Counted from the stretch's first letter, positions 32,735-42,218 are shown. The stretch is DNA of 64,000 nucleotides from Exiguobacterium aurantiacum DSM 6208 (GCF_000702585.1 NZ_JNIQ01000001.1:318501-382500); one strand, 5' to 3'. Numbers and translations: made by a program. Notes: generated by a model not told the origin, from the letters alone.

Positions 32735-33210
32735 CAGTGCGTCACCTCCATTATCGCTTTTTCAAACGTGTCGTGAATCTCGCGTATCATCTGTTCCTTG
32801 TCCGGTACGTGAATCGAGTGGACGAAGATCGACTTCTTATCTTCTGAAAAATCCATCGATAACGTTCCCGGCGTCAGACTGATGAGTGAAGCAAGGAGCG
32901 TCAACTCCCAATCTGACTTGAGCTGGGTCGGGACTTCGATGATGCCTGGCTCGATGTCGAACTTCGGACTAAGGAGCACTTTAACGACATCGATGTTCGA
33001 CATGATCAACTCTTTGATGAACAAGGCGATCAGTTTGAACGCAGCGAAGACGCGGCGCATATAGAAGTCGAAGTGAAGGAAGCGACGCAAGACGAACAAG
33101 ATGAAAATCCCGACGATGTAGCCGAGCAGGAAATCGACGCCGGTGTAACTATTCCAAAGCACCGCCCACATGATGGCGATGACGGTGTTTAAAACGACTT
33201 GGAACGTCAT
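32734..33210 (-). CDS. mrpE: Na+/H+ antiporter subunit E (MrpE/MnhE)
   Basis: The 158-residue protein has two or three N-terminal helices and a soluble C-terminal domain. IEVPTQLKSDWELTLLASLI and SLTPGTLSMDFSEDKK are characteristic of MrpE. The ribosome site is AAAGGAGGGGG. It overlaps mrpD by 4 bp. Confidence 0.93.
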   Translation of the reverse strand: MTFQVVLNTVIAIMWAVLWNSYTGVDFLLGYIVGIFILFVLRRFLHFDFYMRRVFAAFKLIALFIKELIMSNIDVVKVLLSPKFDIEPGIIEVPTQLKSDWELTLLASLISLTPGTLSMDFSEDKKSIFVHSIHVPDKEQMIREIHDTFEKAIMEVTH

Positions 33211-34697
33211 GCGCCCCCTCCTTTCAAGACCGAATCAATATAAATCGACGGGTCGAGCAACTGGTTCGACGCCTCGAGGAAGAACGAAAGGATCGGTTGG
33301 GCCGCGACACCGAGCACCGTCGTCAAGATGACGAGCGGGATGGCAGGCAGCAACAAGTCTCCGACTTTCGTCTTGCCTTGGGCTTTCGTATGCTTTTGCT
33401 CGCCCCAGAACACGTACATAAAGATTTTGATCATCGAGAAGAGCGTCAACATGCCGACAGCGAGCGCGATCCCACCGACGACGTATTGCTCCGTCTCAAA
33501 ACTCGAGACGACGAGCGACAGTTTACTGACGAATCCACTGAACGGCGGGATGCCGGCGATGGCGATCCCGGTAATGAAGAACATCCACCCGAGGAGCGGG
33601 TGCGTCTTCAACAGTCCGCCCATCTGTTTCAGGTCGGTCGTGCCGGTGATGCGTTGCGCCGTCCCGGCATAGAGGAAGAGCGCCGTCTTCACGATAATGT
33701 TGTGGACGATATAATAAATCGCCGCCGCAACCGCCAGGCTCGTGTACAGACCGAGACCGATGACCATATAGCCGACCTGCGACACGATATGGTACGACAG
33801 GATGCGCTTGAAGTCGAAGTTCGAGACGGCACCGAGGCCGCCGATGACGATCGTGATCGCCCCGACCCAAATGAGGATCGGCTGTGTGAACTCTTGGTTG
33901 TGCGGGAAGATAAGCGTGAACGTCCGGATGATCGCGTAAATCCCGACTTTCGTCAGCAGTCCGCCGAACAAGGCGGCGACTGCGGCCGGCGGTCCGAAAT
34001 ACGAACGCGGCAACCAGAAGTAAAGCGGGAACAACGCCCCTTTCATCCCGAAGACGATGAAGTAGAACATTGCAATGACGTTCAATACCCCGACCTGCTC
34101 GAGCTCGGCGACACGCTCGGCGAGTTGCGCCATGTTGAGCGTACCGGTGACCGCGTACGTGAACGCCATCGTCGCGATGAACAAGATCGAGGCGAAGATG
34201 TTCATGACGACGTACTTGAGCGACTCACGGAGTTGATAGTTCGTCCCGCCCATGACGATCAAGACGTAAGACGAGATGAGCATGACTTCGAAGAAGACGA
34301 ACAAGTTGAAGATGTCCCCTGTCAAGAAGGCACCGTTCACACCCGTCAACAAGAAGAAGTAGAACGGGTAGAAATAGAACTTTTCACGTTCCGGCGCAAT
34401 CGTCCGGAAGGCGAAGAAGAGACAGAGCAGTCCGACGATGGCGGACATGAGCACCATGATCGCCGCGAACAAGTCCGCAACAAGCACAATCCCGAATGGC
34501 GCTGGCCAGTCTCCGAGTTCAAGGACGACAACGCCCTCGGTCCGAACGACACTTATGAGATAAATCGCAACGCCGAGCATGAGGATTGACGTTAATCCGC
34601 TCAAGAAACGTTGCAACCCGATTTGTTTTGAGAACAAAATCAAAATCGCCCCGATCGCGAACGGAATGACAAATGGGAGTACGAGCAAGTTATTCAT
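33207..34697 (-). CDS. mrpD: Na+/H+ antiporter subunit D (MrpD/MnhD)
   Basis: The 496-residue protein has about 14 membrane helices and is homologous to complex-I subunits of the NuoL/M/N type. Key features include GDIFNLFVFFEVMLISSYVL near residue 126, with the conserved glutamate, and lysine-containing helices such as FGMKGALFPLYFWLP near 217. It is a proton-channel subunit with MrpA. The start follows GAGGGGGTC and overlaps the mrpC end by 8 bp. Confidence 0.94.
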   Translation of the reverse strand: MNNLLVLPFVIPFAIGAILILFSKQIGLQRFLSGLTSILMLGVAIYLISVVRTEGVVVLELGDWPAPFGIVLVADLFAAIMVLMSAIVGLLCLFFAFRTIAPEREKFYFYPFYFFLLTGVNGAFLTGDIFNLFVFFEVMLISSYVLIVMGGTNYQLRESLKYVVMNIFASILFIATMAFTYAVTGTLNMAQLAERVAELEQVGVLNVIAMFYFIVFGMKGALFPLYFWLPRSYFGPPAAVAALFGGLLTKVGIYAIIRTFTLIFPHNQEFTQPILIWVGAITIVIGGLGAVSNFDFKRILSYHIVSQVGYMVIGLGLYTSLAVAAAIYYIVHNIIVKTALFLYAGTAQRITGTTDLKQMGGLLKTHPLLGWMFFITGIAIAGIPPFSGFVSKLSLVVSSFETEQYVVGGIALAVGMLTLFSMIKIFMYVFWGEQKHTKAQGKTKVGDLLLPAIPLVILTTVLGVAAQPILSFFLEASNQLLDPSIYIDSVLKGGGA

Positions 34698-35028
34698 CGG
34701 CTGACCCCCTCAACTGTTCTAAATCATCCGTCTTAAACGCTTTATACGTCCGGTACGATAGGACGAGTAAAAACGATGTCATCCCAAAGCTAATGACGAG
34801 CGCCGTCAAGACGAGCGCTTGTGGTAGTGGGTCCGCGTATGCTTCCGAATTCAAATTCAGAAGCGGCGGCGTCCCACTTTGAAGGCCCGCCATCGTCAAT
34901 AGCAAGAAGTGCGCCCCGTGCGACAAGAGGATTAAACCGAGCACGATTCGCAACAAGCTTTTCGTCAGTAACAGGTAAGTGCCGACCATGAAGAGGACAC
35001 CGACCGTAATCGACATGAGTATTTCCAT
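34690..35028 (-). CDS. mrpC: Na+/H+ antiporter subunit C (MrpC/MnhC)
   Basis: The 112-residue, three-helix protein resembles NuoK. It contains GTYLLLTKSLLRIVLGLILL and DPLPQALVLTALVISFGMTS, standard for MrpC. It starts after GAGGATGATTCGTA, directly at the mrpB stop. Confidence 0.93.
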   Translation of the reverse strand: MEILMSITVGVLFMVGTYLLLTKSLLRIVLGLILLSHGAHFLLLTMAGLQSGTPPLLNLNSEAYADPLPQALVLTALVISFGMTSFLLVLSYRTYKAFKTDDLEQLRGSADE

Positions 35029-35465
35029 TACGAATCATCCTCCGCAATCGCTAAAATTATCGTCAAGGCAATGGCTACAACGACCAAGTAAATCCCGAGG
35101 TCGAACGGCAACGAAGTTGCTAAACCGGTTCTACCCAGCACAGGTAGATTCACATATTCATAAAACTGGGTGAGGAACGGGTAGCCGAACAGCGTGCTCG
35201 ATAAACCTGAGAACAAGGCGACGAGTAAACCGACGGCCATCATCGTCGTGAAATTGAACGGAATCGCTTTTTTGATACGCTTCATATCAAATCCCAAGTA
35301 CATGAGGAGAAGCGCACTCGCTGTCATCAATCCGCCGATGAATCCACCACCGGGATTGTTGTGACCGGCGAAAAAGAGATAAAGCGAAAAGGCGAGTAAA
35401 ACAAACGTAACGACTCGCGTAATATTGTAAAGCATCAAATTACTACTTCTCGCTTGCCTCTTCAT
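35028..35465 (-). CDS. mrpB: Na+/H+ antiporter subunit B (MrpB/MnhB)
   Basis: The 145-residue protein has four membrane helices with the signature GHNNPGGGFIGGLMTASALL near residue 29. It belongs to the hydrophobic MrpB family. It starts after AAAGGAGGAGAAGACGT, overlapping mrpA by 4 bp. Confidence 0.93.
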   Translation of the reverse strand: MKRQARSSNLMLYNITRVVTFVLLAFSLYLFFAGHNNPGGGFIGGLMTASALLLMYLGFDMKRIKKAIPFNFTTMMAVGLLVALFSGLSSTLFGYPFLTQFYEYVNLPVLGRTGLATSLPFDLGIYLVVVAIALTIILAIAEDDS

Positions 35466-37870
35466 ACGTCTTCTCCTCCTTTCAAGCGTAATTTAATCAA
35501 AGTGACAATCCCGAGCGCCGCGACAGCTAACACGAGTACTTCAAGTAGCGTATCAAGTCCACGGAAGTCGACGAGAATGACGTTGACGACGTTATAACCG
35601 CCGGCAAGTTCTTTCGCGTTCTCGAGGAAGTAATCCGAGATTGACTCAAAACCAGCCTCGTTACCGAGCGCTGCCGAACTAAGGGCGACAAGCGTCATCA
35701 TGACACCGACCCCAATCGAGATGAAGAGGTTCGCCACGTTCAACCTTGGTGTGAACTTCTCTTTTCGCATCTCCGGCAAGTGGTAGAACGCAAGCATGAA
35801 GATGACGAGCGTCACCGTCTCAACGAGAAGCTTCGTCAGGGCGAGATCAGGCGCGCGGAACACGATGAGTAATAGCGCGAGCAAGAACCCGATGACACCG
35901 ACGACGATGACTGCCGTAATCCGGTGGTTCAAGAACGGGATTGTGACGATCGCCCCGATAAGGAGCGGAATCAGAATCCACATGAACGGTTCAACCACAC
36001 TCGTATTCGCTGTATCGATGGCGAACGCATCGAAACGCCAGAACGTGTAGCCGACGAGGAGCAGCATGAACGTGAAGATGTACGCGAAGTAATCGCGCAA
36101 CAGTCCCGTCATTTGAAGACGCGTGATCCACTGTGAACCTGACGTGAGGCCAGTGAGCGCATTGTCATAGAACCAGTTGAACGGGTCACGCTCGCGGTTG
36201 TAGATCGCGAGTTTCATCCAACGGTGCATGAGATAGAACAAGAACGAGGCGATCAAGACGACACCGAGCGTCATGAGAAGCTCTGTGTTGACCCCGTGCC
36301 AAATCTTAATGTCGACGACGAACTGTTCACCTTCCGGCAAGACCGTCGGTAAAATCGCTTGTTTCGCCGGTTCGATGATCGAGTACGACAACAAGTTCGG
36401 GAACAAGCCAAAGACGATGACGAGTACGACGAGAATGATCGGACTGATGAGCATCCCGATCGGTGCCTCGTGCACCTTCCGTTCATAGTTGCTCGGCTCA
36501 AATTTTCCACGGAACGTGTGGAAAAACATGATCAAGCTGTAGAGGAACGTGAAGATACTCGCGATCCAGGCGATGAGCGGGAATAGGAACCCGAGCGAAC
36601 CGACATCGAACGCCTCGAAGTTACGCACGTTCAACATCGCCGAGAAGAACTTCTCCTTACTCAAGAACCCGTTGAACGGTGGCAATCCTGCCATCGACGC
36701 AAGACCGATGAGCGAGACGGTGAACGTGATTGGCATGACCGTCATCAAGCCCCCGAGTTTGCGGATGTCCCGCGTCCCCGTCTCGTGGTCGATAATCCCG
36801 ACCGCCATGAAGAGCGCGCCTTTGAACGTCGCATGGTTGAACAAGTGGAACACCGCGACGAGAATCGCTTGCGAGTAAATCGGGTCATCTGCCCCACCCG
36901 TCAGCGCGGCCGAGCCGACACCGAGGAGCGACATGATGAGACCGAGCTGACTCACCGTCGAGAAGGCGAGAATCCCTTTCAAGTCCTTTTGTCGGACGGC
37001 TGAGATCGAACCCCAAAGGAGTGTCACGAGTCCGACGATGGACAGCGTCCAGAACCAGACGTTCGAGCCGCCGAACACCGGCGTCATCCGAGCGACGAGA
37101 TAAATCCCGGCCTTGACCATCGTCGCCGAGTGCAAGTACGCACTGACCGGCGTCGGGGCTTCCATCGCGTCCGGCAACCAGATGTGGAACGGGAACTGGG
37201 CCGACTTCGTGAACGCGCCGAGCAGGACGAGGAGCATCGCCGGTACGAAGAGCGGGCTCGCCTGGACGACATCGACGTTCTCAATGATTGTCCGGATGCT
37301 GAACGTGCCCGTCATTTGATAGAGCAAGACGAATCCACCGAGCATGGCGAGTCCGCCGGCCACGGTGATGAGCATTGATTTTTGGGCACCTTTCGTCGAC
37401 TTGTCTTTATGGAACCAGTAACTGATAAGGAGGGCCGAGGCCATGCTCGTCACTTCCCAGAACACGTACAAGACGATCAAGTTGTCCGATAAGACGACGC
37501 CGAGCATCGCGCCCATAAAGAGCATCAAATAGACGTAGAAGTTACCGAGCCGCTCTTTCTTCGATAGATAGAAAATCGAGTACAAGACGACGAGCGACCC
37601 GATTCCGGTAATCAACAGGACGAACAGCATACTCAGTCCGTCTAAATAAGCGGTGAACTCAATACCGAGTGCCGGAATCCAGGACACACTCGTCTCGACG
37701 ACTTGGCCGGACGAGATGACCGGCAGCCAGTTCATAAAGTAGACGAATAGCGCTGTCGGCAACAGCCAAACGAACCATCCGGTATGAATTTTTGAGACGT
37801 ACTTAAACAAAAACGGGATGATGAGCGCGAATAAAAAAGGCGATAAAATCACCCAATGCAGTGCGGACAA
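35462..37870 (-). CDS. mrpA: Na+/H+ antiporter subunit A (MrpA/MnhA)
   Basis: The 802-residue protein has over 20 membrane helices. The first 500 residues are NuoL-like, including SDNLIVLYVFWEVTSMASAL near 108, FPFHIWLPDAMEAPTPVSA near 210 and the lysine-bearing FSTVSQLGLIMSL region. The last 200 residues form a NuoJ-like part (APDLALTKLLVETVTLVIFM). The start is TTG at 37870, with AAGGAGG seven bases upstream. First gene of the complete mrpABCDEFG operon, exporting sodium in exchange for protons. Confidence 0.95.
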   Translation of the reverse strand: MSALHWVILSPFLFALIIPFLFKYVSKIHTGWFVWLLPTALFVYFMNWLPVISSGQVVETSVSWIPALGIEFTAYLDGLSMLFVLLITGIGSLVVLYSIFYLSKKERLGNFYVYLMLFMGAMLGVVLSDNLIVLYVFWEVTSMASALLISYWFHKDKSTKGAQKSMLITVAGGLAMLGGFVLLYQMTGTFSIRTIIENVDVVQASPLFVPAMLLVLLGAFTKSAQFPFHIWLPDAMEAPTPVSAYLHSATMVKAGIYLVARMTPVFGGSNVWFWTLSIVGLVTLLWGSISAVRQKDLKGILAFSTVSQLGLIMSLLGVGSAALTGGADDPIYSQAILVAVFHLFNHATFKGALFMAVGIIDHETGTRDIRKLGGLMTVMPITFTVSLIGLASMAGLPPFNGFLSKEKFFSAMLNVRNFEAFDVGSLGFLFPLIAWIASIFTFLYSLIMFFHTFRGKFEPSNYERKVHEAPIGMLISPIILVVLVIVFGLFPNLLSYSIIEPAKQAILPTVLPEGEQFVVDIKIWHGVNTELLMTLGVVLIASFLFYLMHRWMKLAIYNRERDPFNWFYDNALTGLTSGSQWITRLQMTGLLRDYFAYIFTFMLLLVGYTFWRFDAFAIDTANTSVVEPFMWILIPLLIGAIVTIPFLNHRITAVIVVGVIGFLLALLLIVFRAPDLALTKLLVETVTLVIFMLAFYHLPEMRKEKFTPRLNVANLFISIGVGVMMTLVALSSAALGNEAGFESISDYFLENAKELAGGYNVVNVILVDFRGLDTLLEVLVLAVAALGIVTLIKLRLKGGEDV

Positions 37871-38195
37871 AGTGTTCCCTCCTTCAAATTTTCTCATTAT
37901 GCCTTGTAAGGTAATCTTTTACATTAGTGAATGCAGATTCCTTTTCTCTGATTGCGATTGATGGCATCGAATATCTTACTTTTCATACCCGATTTTCTTG
38001 CCCCTCAATCTCGAACATTATTTTGAATGCTCTCTCAATGTGTTGTTGATTCCTAGTATAGCTCACTTTTTCGTTTGTTTCATCTCTCCCGCTCTCTCTG
38101 ATTCAAATTCACGTGACCTTGTTAATAAGAAGAAACGCAATATTTTTTTATTTTTTCGCCTATTTTCAAAAACCTTTTATTGTAAATTATTTTAC
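37871..38195 (-). promoter_or_regulatory. Upstream region of the mrp operon, cut by an ISL3 element
   Basis: This AT-rich region contains no gene. On the minus strand TATACT (38055-38060) is the best -10 candidate, about 185 bp before mrpA, but its -35 is poor. The insertion sequence ends 8 bp beyond its right edge, so any promoter or operator further upstream has been moved away by about 1.3 kb. Confidence 0.4.
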
Positions 38196-38203
38196 TCTTT
38201 AAA
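38196..38203. repeat. Left target-site duplication of the ISL3 element
   Basis: TCTTTAAA abuts the left inverted repeat; an identical 8-mer abuts the right end at 39514-39521. Eight bp is the usual ISL3 duplication length. Confidence 0.85.
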
Positions 38204-39513
38204 GGTTCATCACCATAATCCGTGGTTGACACTGGTGCGACCGATTTCTAACCGCAGCCTCAAGAAGAAACGGTCTAGGTTCCGATAGCCGTATGCTCGC
38301 CGTTTGATGAGCTTGATCTTGTTGTTCGTCCCCTCCATCTTCCCGTTCGAGAGTCGTGAAAGGATCGTCCTTTGGACCGCCTTCTCTCTGGCCTGAATCG
38401 TCTTCGCGATCTTCGCCAGGGGCCCGCACGGGTGGAACCGGTATCGGGACAGCCAATCTGACAGCCGGCGCCTCGCTTGGACGTCGCTCGACGCCTTCAG
38501 CACATAGCGGATGTGTTGGAGGCCCCGGTAAACCTCGCGCGTGACCCTGTCCTCGGCGAGGCATGCCCGGACAATCTCATGACCTTCGGCCGTCAGTTCC
38601 TCCGGGCGTCGCGCGAGTGACCGATCGATTGACCGGACATGGTACTGGCGCTTCGTGTCGTCCAAGAAACGCCTCCGGCGTCGGAGTGCCTCGGTGAAGA
38701 ACTGGACGAGATGGAACCGGTCGAGTACATGGTCCGCATCCGGGAACACGCGTGCGATCGCATTCGCCATCGCAGGGGCGAAATCGCTGACGACGGTCAT
38801 CACGGTCCCGGGGACCGACGCGAGTGCGGCCGTGACCGCCGACTCGTCTCGCCCTGGGACGATGGAGAGCAGTCGCCCGCTTTCTGCGTCCAGGACGGCG
38901 GTCGCATAATGATGGCCCTTCCGCGTGGCGAACTCGTCCACGAGCACGTGACGGGCATCCGCCTCCTCGATTCCTTTCGATGCATGAAGATAGAACCACC
39001 GTTCCACGGTGGTGTAAGGGAGTTCATATTCACGGGCGACGTCCGCGATCGTCCTCCCGTGACATCGTCGTGCGATGGCCTCACGGAAAGAACGTGTGGA
39101 GGAGTGACCCAAACCGAGCCCATAGTCATGGACGAACGTGAGGTCGCATGCCCCGCAGCGTTGGCGCGGGATGTCGAGCTCGATCCAAATCGTACCGACT
39201 CCCCAGGCGTAGCCGTGACGGAATCGGCGTCGCGTTTTGGCGTGACGCGTCGTCCCGCACCCGCAGACCGGACATGCGACGTCCCGGTCTCGTACAGAGA
39301 CCGGGAAGACATGGGATTCCTCGTCAGAGGGCGCCTCGATTTGAAAAAACGGTGGCAGTGGAAGAATTAATTTGATAAACTGTTGGGACAAAGCGAAAAC
39401 TCCAATCGTGGTTTGTCTAGACAACAATTACGATACTGGGTTTTTCGCTTTTTTTCTATTTCCGAGCACTGTTCTTAGAATCCGAGGTCAACCACACGTT
39501 TTGGTGATGAACC
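38204..39513 (-). mobile_element. Complete ISL3-family insertion sequence
   Basis: The 1,310-bp element is bounded by imperfect inverted repeats of about 28 bp (38204-38231 and 39486-39513). Both begin GGTTCATCACCA and end GTGGTTGAC. It is flanked by 8-bp direct repeats TCTTTAAA and encodes one intact transposase. The matching target duplications and intact gene indicate a fairly recent insertion. It lies between the mrp operon and the oligo-1,6-glucosidase gene. Confidence 0.92.
38210..39391 (-). CDS. ISL3-family transposase
   Basis: The 393-residue protein has an N-terminal zinc-finger region (CPVCGCG ... QRCGAC) and an HTH. The DDE catalytic core has aspartates in DEFATRKGHHYATAVLD and VVSDFAPAMANAIARVFPD and the glutamate in NGKMEGTNNKIK. 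All are typical of ISL3 transposases and the frame is intact. The start is uncertain: TTG at 39391 has TTGGAGT at good spacing, while a TTG at 39427 has none. A perfect TTGTCTAGACAA palindrome (39413-39424) lies just upstream. Confidence 0.9.
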   Translation of the reverse strand: MSQQFIKLILPLPPFFQIEAPSDEESHVFPVSVRDRDVACPVCGCGTTRHAKTRRRFRHGYAWGVGTIWIELDIPRQRCGACDLTFVHDYGLGLGHSSTRSFREAIARRCHGRTIADVAREYELPYTTVERWFYLHASKGIEEADARHVLVDEFATRKGHHYATAVLDAESGRLLSIVPGRDESAVTAALASVPGTVMTVVSDFAPAMANAIARVFPDADHVLDRFHLVQFFTEALRRRRRFLDDTKRQYHVRSIDRSLARRPEELTAEGHEIVRACLAEDRVTREVYRGLQHIRYVLKASSDVQARRRLSDWLSRYRFHPCGPLAKIAKTIQAREKAVQRTILSRLSNGKMEGTNNKIKLIKRRAYGYRNLDRFFLRLRLEIGRTSVNHGLW

Positions 39514-39521
39514 TCTTTAAA
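39514..39521. repeat. Right target-site duplication of the ISL3 element
   Basis: TCTTTAAA, identical to 38196-38203. A further unrelated copy of the same 8-mer occurs 11 bp downstream. Confidence 0.85.
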
Positions 39522-39593
39522 CCATAAATGGCTCTTTAAAATCTTTTATTTTCAAACCTGTTACATCCTAAGACTCTCTGCATTCAACAAAAA

Positions 39594-39623
39594 AAGCACT
39601 TTCCGCGTCGTTGGAAAGTGCTT
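39594..39623 (-). terminator. Terminator of the oligo-1,6-glucosidase gene
   Basis: AAGCACTTTCC and GGAAAGTGCTT form an 11-bp stem with an 8-base loop, followed by T7 on the minus strand. Confidence 0.88.
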
Positions 39624-39633
39624 CTCTATTCGT

Positions 39634-41325
39634 TTAAAGACGATACAATCTCGCCTCGAACGGCTTCAACGTGAACGTTTCCGTGTCAATCGGTTCCGGG
39701 TCGGTCTCGTTCGTCAAGACGAGCGTCGCATCAACAACGTCCGGAAGCGTGACGATAGCCGGATTCGCCGTCAAATTGACGACAATCATGAAGCGCGTGT
39801 TTTCGAACGCGCGTTCATACACGAACGCTTGCGTATGGTCCGGCAAGACGTCCGTGTAACTTCCGTATGTGAACGTCTCTTCGGCACGGCGAAGACGAAT
39901 CATCGCCTTGTAGAACGACAAAATCGAATGGGCGTCTTTCGTCTGCGCCTCGACATTGAGCGTCTCATACTCTTCGTGGACCGGCATCCATGGCGCTGCC
40001 GTCGAGAAACCGGCGTAAGGTGAGGCATCCCACTGAATCGGGGTCCGGACGTTGTCACGGGACGTTCCCCACACTTGTTGCATCGAATCGATCTCGCTCA
40101 TGCCGTTCGCGATGCGCTCGAAGTACTCATTTTTCGTGGCGACATCGTCATAATCATGGATGGACGGGAGCGGGACGTTCTTCATCCCGATCTCTTGCCC
40201 TTGATAGATGAACGGTGTCCCGTGCATGAAGAAGTACATCATCCCGAGCGCGGTCGCACTCTCGCGCCAATAGTGGTTCTCGTCCCCGACGAGCGAAACG
40301 GCACGGACCATGTCATGGTTCTCGATGTAGAGGGCGTTCCACCCCGTCTCGAGGAGCCCTTGCTGCCATTTATCGAAGATTCGCTTCAACTCCACGACGT
40401 CAAGCGGGGCAAGGCGCGACTTGCGCATAATATCGACGTGGTCGAAATGGAACGCCATGTTCATCGCCCCGTTGTCTGGCCCCATCCATAAGTCCGCCGC
40501 TTCCGGCTCGATGCCGTTCGTCTCGCCGACCGTCATGATGTCGTATTTCGCGAACGTCTCGCGCTTCATCTCTTGGAGGTAGTCATGGATTCCCTCGATG
40601 TTCGAATACATCGAGAACGCCGTCACATGTTTCTTCCCCTCTGGCGACGGCAGCATCGTGTCCGTCGGCTTCTTTTTAATGTGGCTGATCGCGTCGACGC
40701 GGAACCCGTCGATGCCTTTGTCGAGCCACCAGTTGATCATGTCATAGATTGCCGTGCGCACTTCCCCGTTCTCCCAGTTGAGGTCGGGTTGTTTCTTTGA
40801 AAATACGTGCAAATAATACTGGTCCGTCTCCGGGTCGAGTTCCCACGCCGAACCGCCGAAGATGCTCGCCCAGTTGTTCGGCGGTCCGCCGTTTTCTCCA
40901 TCACGCCAAATGTACCAGTCTCGTTTCGGATCGTCTTTCGACCGTTTCGACTCGACGAACCACGGGTGCTCGTCTGACGTGTGGTTGACGACAAGATCGA
41001 GCAAAAGCTTCATCCCGCGCGCATGCACCGCTTTCAGAAGCGCATCGAAATCTTCCATCGTGCCGAACTCTTCCATAACATCTTGGTAGTCCGAGATGTC
41101 ATAACCGTTATCATCGTTCGGCGACTTATACATCGGACAAATCCAGATCACGTCGATGCCAAGGTCTTCGAGATAGTCGAGCTTCTCGATCACGCCACGA
41201 AGATCACCGATGCCGTCCCCGTTTGAATCTTTGAAACTACGCGGATAAATCTGATAGGCGATCGCCTCTTTCCACCATGCCCGTGTGACCCTTTGTTGCT
41301 CCACTCGTCTGAACGCCGTCTCCAT
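39634..41325 (-). CDS. Oligo-1,6-glucosidase / alpha-glucosidase (GH13)
   Basis: The 563-residue enzyme is a cytoplasmic GH13 alpha-glucosidase: YQIYPRSFKDSNGDGIGDL at the start, DLVVNHTSDEHPWF near 108, nucleophile aspartate in GFRVDAISH near 210, acid glutamate in VGETNG near 266 and ENHDMVR near 338. It releases glucose from isomaltose-type or short malto-oligosaccharides. The ATG has AGGGGG rather far upstream, so the exact start is slightly uncertain. A perfect cre box at the promoter indicates catabolite repression. Confidence 0.9.
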   Translation of the reverse strand: METAFRRVEQQRVTRAWWKEAIAYQIYPRSFKDSNGDGIGDLRGVIEKLDYLEDLGIDVIWICPMYKSPNDDNGYDISDYQDVMEEFGTMEDFDALLKAVHARGMKLLLDLVVNHTSDEHPWFVESKRSKDDPKRDWYIWRDGENGGPPNNWASIFGGSAWELDPETDQYYLHVFSKKQPDLNWENGEVRTAIYDMINWWLDKGIDGFRVDAISHIKKKPTDTMLPSPEGKKHVTAFSMYSNIEGIHDYLQEMKRETFAKYDIMTVGETNGIEPEAADLWMGPDNGAMNMAFHFDHVDIMRKSRLAPLDVVELKRIFDKWQQGLLETGWNALYIENHDMVRAVSLVGDENHYWRESATALGMMYFFMHGTPFIYQGQEIGMKNVPLPSIHDYDDVATKNEYFERIANGMSEIDSMQQVWGTSRDNVRTPIQWDASPYAGFSTAAPWMPVHEEYETLNVEAQTKDAHSILSFYKAMIRLRRAEETFTYGSYTDVLPDHTQAFVYERAFENTRFMIVVNLTANPAIVTLPDVVDATLVLTNETDPEPIDTETFTLKPFEARLYRL

Positions 41326-41414
41326 ACGTCAATTTCCCCCTAGAGATTGTAGTCGATTTATTAAAGAAGGTACATACCTGTTTTTACATGAATCTAATCC
41401 TACAATAGCATTAG

Positions 41415-41429
41415 TGCAAGCGTTTGCAA
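41415..41429 (-). promoter_or_regulatory. cre box at the oligo-1,6-glucosidase promoter
   Basis: TTGCAAACGCTTGCA on the minus strand fits the cre consensus perfectly. It overlaps a candidate -35 (TTGCAC) that is 17 bp from TAGATT, so CcpA binding should block transcription. Confidence 0.78.
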
Positions 41430-41442
41430 ATAGAGACGGCAC

Positions 41443-41471
41443 AAAAAAATGCAGTCCGTAGACTACATTTT
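41443..41471 (-). terminator. Terminator of the carboxylesterase gene
   Basis: On the minus strand AATG-AGTC and GACT-CATT form a stem followed by T7; it begins within the last codons. Confidence 0.75.
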
Positions 41472-42218
41472 CGTGACAGTCGCAACTTGTTCACAGAACG
41501 ACGCGATGAGGCGTGACAGCCGCTCACGGTCGTGGTCCATCGTCGCCACGTGATAGGAGCGTTCGAGCACGTCTCGCCGCTTTGGCGCCCGAATCTGGTC
41601 ATGCAACCACATCGAATCTTCCGGTGGAACGACGTTGTCGACCGCAGAGTGGATGACGTATGTCGGGACCGACACGCGCGACACGTGCGGGCGGACCTCA
41701 TCGATTAAAGCGAGCAGCTGTCGAATCGCCGATGTCGGCACTTTGTCGTAGACGATTTCATATACTCCTTCCGCCAAAATGTCAGGTTCGTCCTCGTCGA
41801 TAAATCGACAAATCCCGTCCGCGGCGTGGCAGGCATAACCCGGTACCGACAACGCGGCGTTAATCGTGACGATGGCGTCGACGTGACCTGCGAGCGCGGC
41901 CTTCAGTGCGAGCGTTCCACCCATCGATTGTCCGACGATGATCACGTGACGACATCGTTCCCGTAGAAGACGTACCCCATCGATGACCGTCTCGTACCAA
42001 TCGTCCCGCGTCGACCGTCTAAATTCCTCTGGGTCGGTGCCGTGTCCGGTGAGACGCGGTGCGTACACCGTAAATCCATTTCCCATCAAGTCGAGGGCGA
42101 CATCATGTACACTTTGGGGTGTCCCGTTAAATCCATGACATAACAGGATACCGGTCTCGTTTCCTTCATAATAAAATGCGCCAGCTCCCGGGATGACCGG
42201 GTAAGTTGTAGTCGTCAT
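41463..42218 (-). CDS. Alpha/beta-hydrolase, carboxylesterase Est30 type
   Basis: The 251-residue protein has an oxyanion-hole region ILLCHGFNGTPQSV near residue 25 and the serine nucleophile in VGQSMGGTLAL near 96. The aspartate is in VIHSAVDNVVPPED near 195 and the histidine in SYHVATMDHDRE near 225. This matches small monoacylglycerol lipase-like carboxylesterases. The start follows AAGGAGGG. Its stop lies near the cre box of the downstream glucosidase promoter. Confidence 0.88.
   Translation of the reverse strand: MTTTTYPVIPGAGAFYYEGNETGILLCHGFNGTPQSVHDVALDLMGNGFTVYAPRLTGHGTDPEEFRRSTRDDWYETVIDGVRLLRERCRHVIIVGQSMGGTLALKAALAGHVDAIVTINAALSVPGYACHAADGICRFIDEDEPDILAEGVYEIVYDKVPTSAIRQLLALIDEVRPHVSRVSVPTYVIHSAVDNVVPPEDSMWLHDQIRAPKRRDVLERSYHVATMDHDRERLSRLIASFCEQVATVTKM

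Noticed and set aside
33297-34589. Long plus-strand frame across the mrpD gene
   Set aside because: Arg/Asp/Glu-rich antisense shadow of mrpD, typical of GC-rich codon use opposite membrane-protein genes.
39533-39540. Third TCTTTAAA copy near the ISL3 element
   Set aside because: It is not adjacent to an inverted repeat; chance recurrence in AT-rich sequence.
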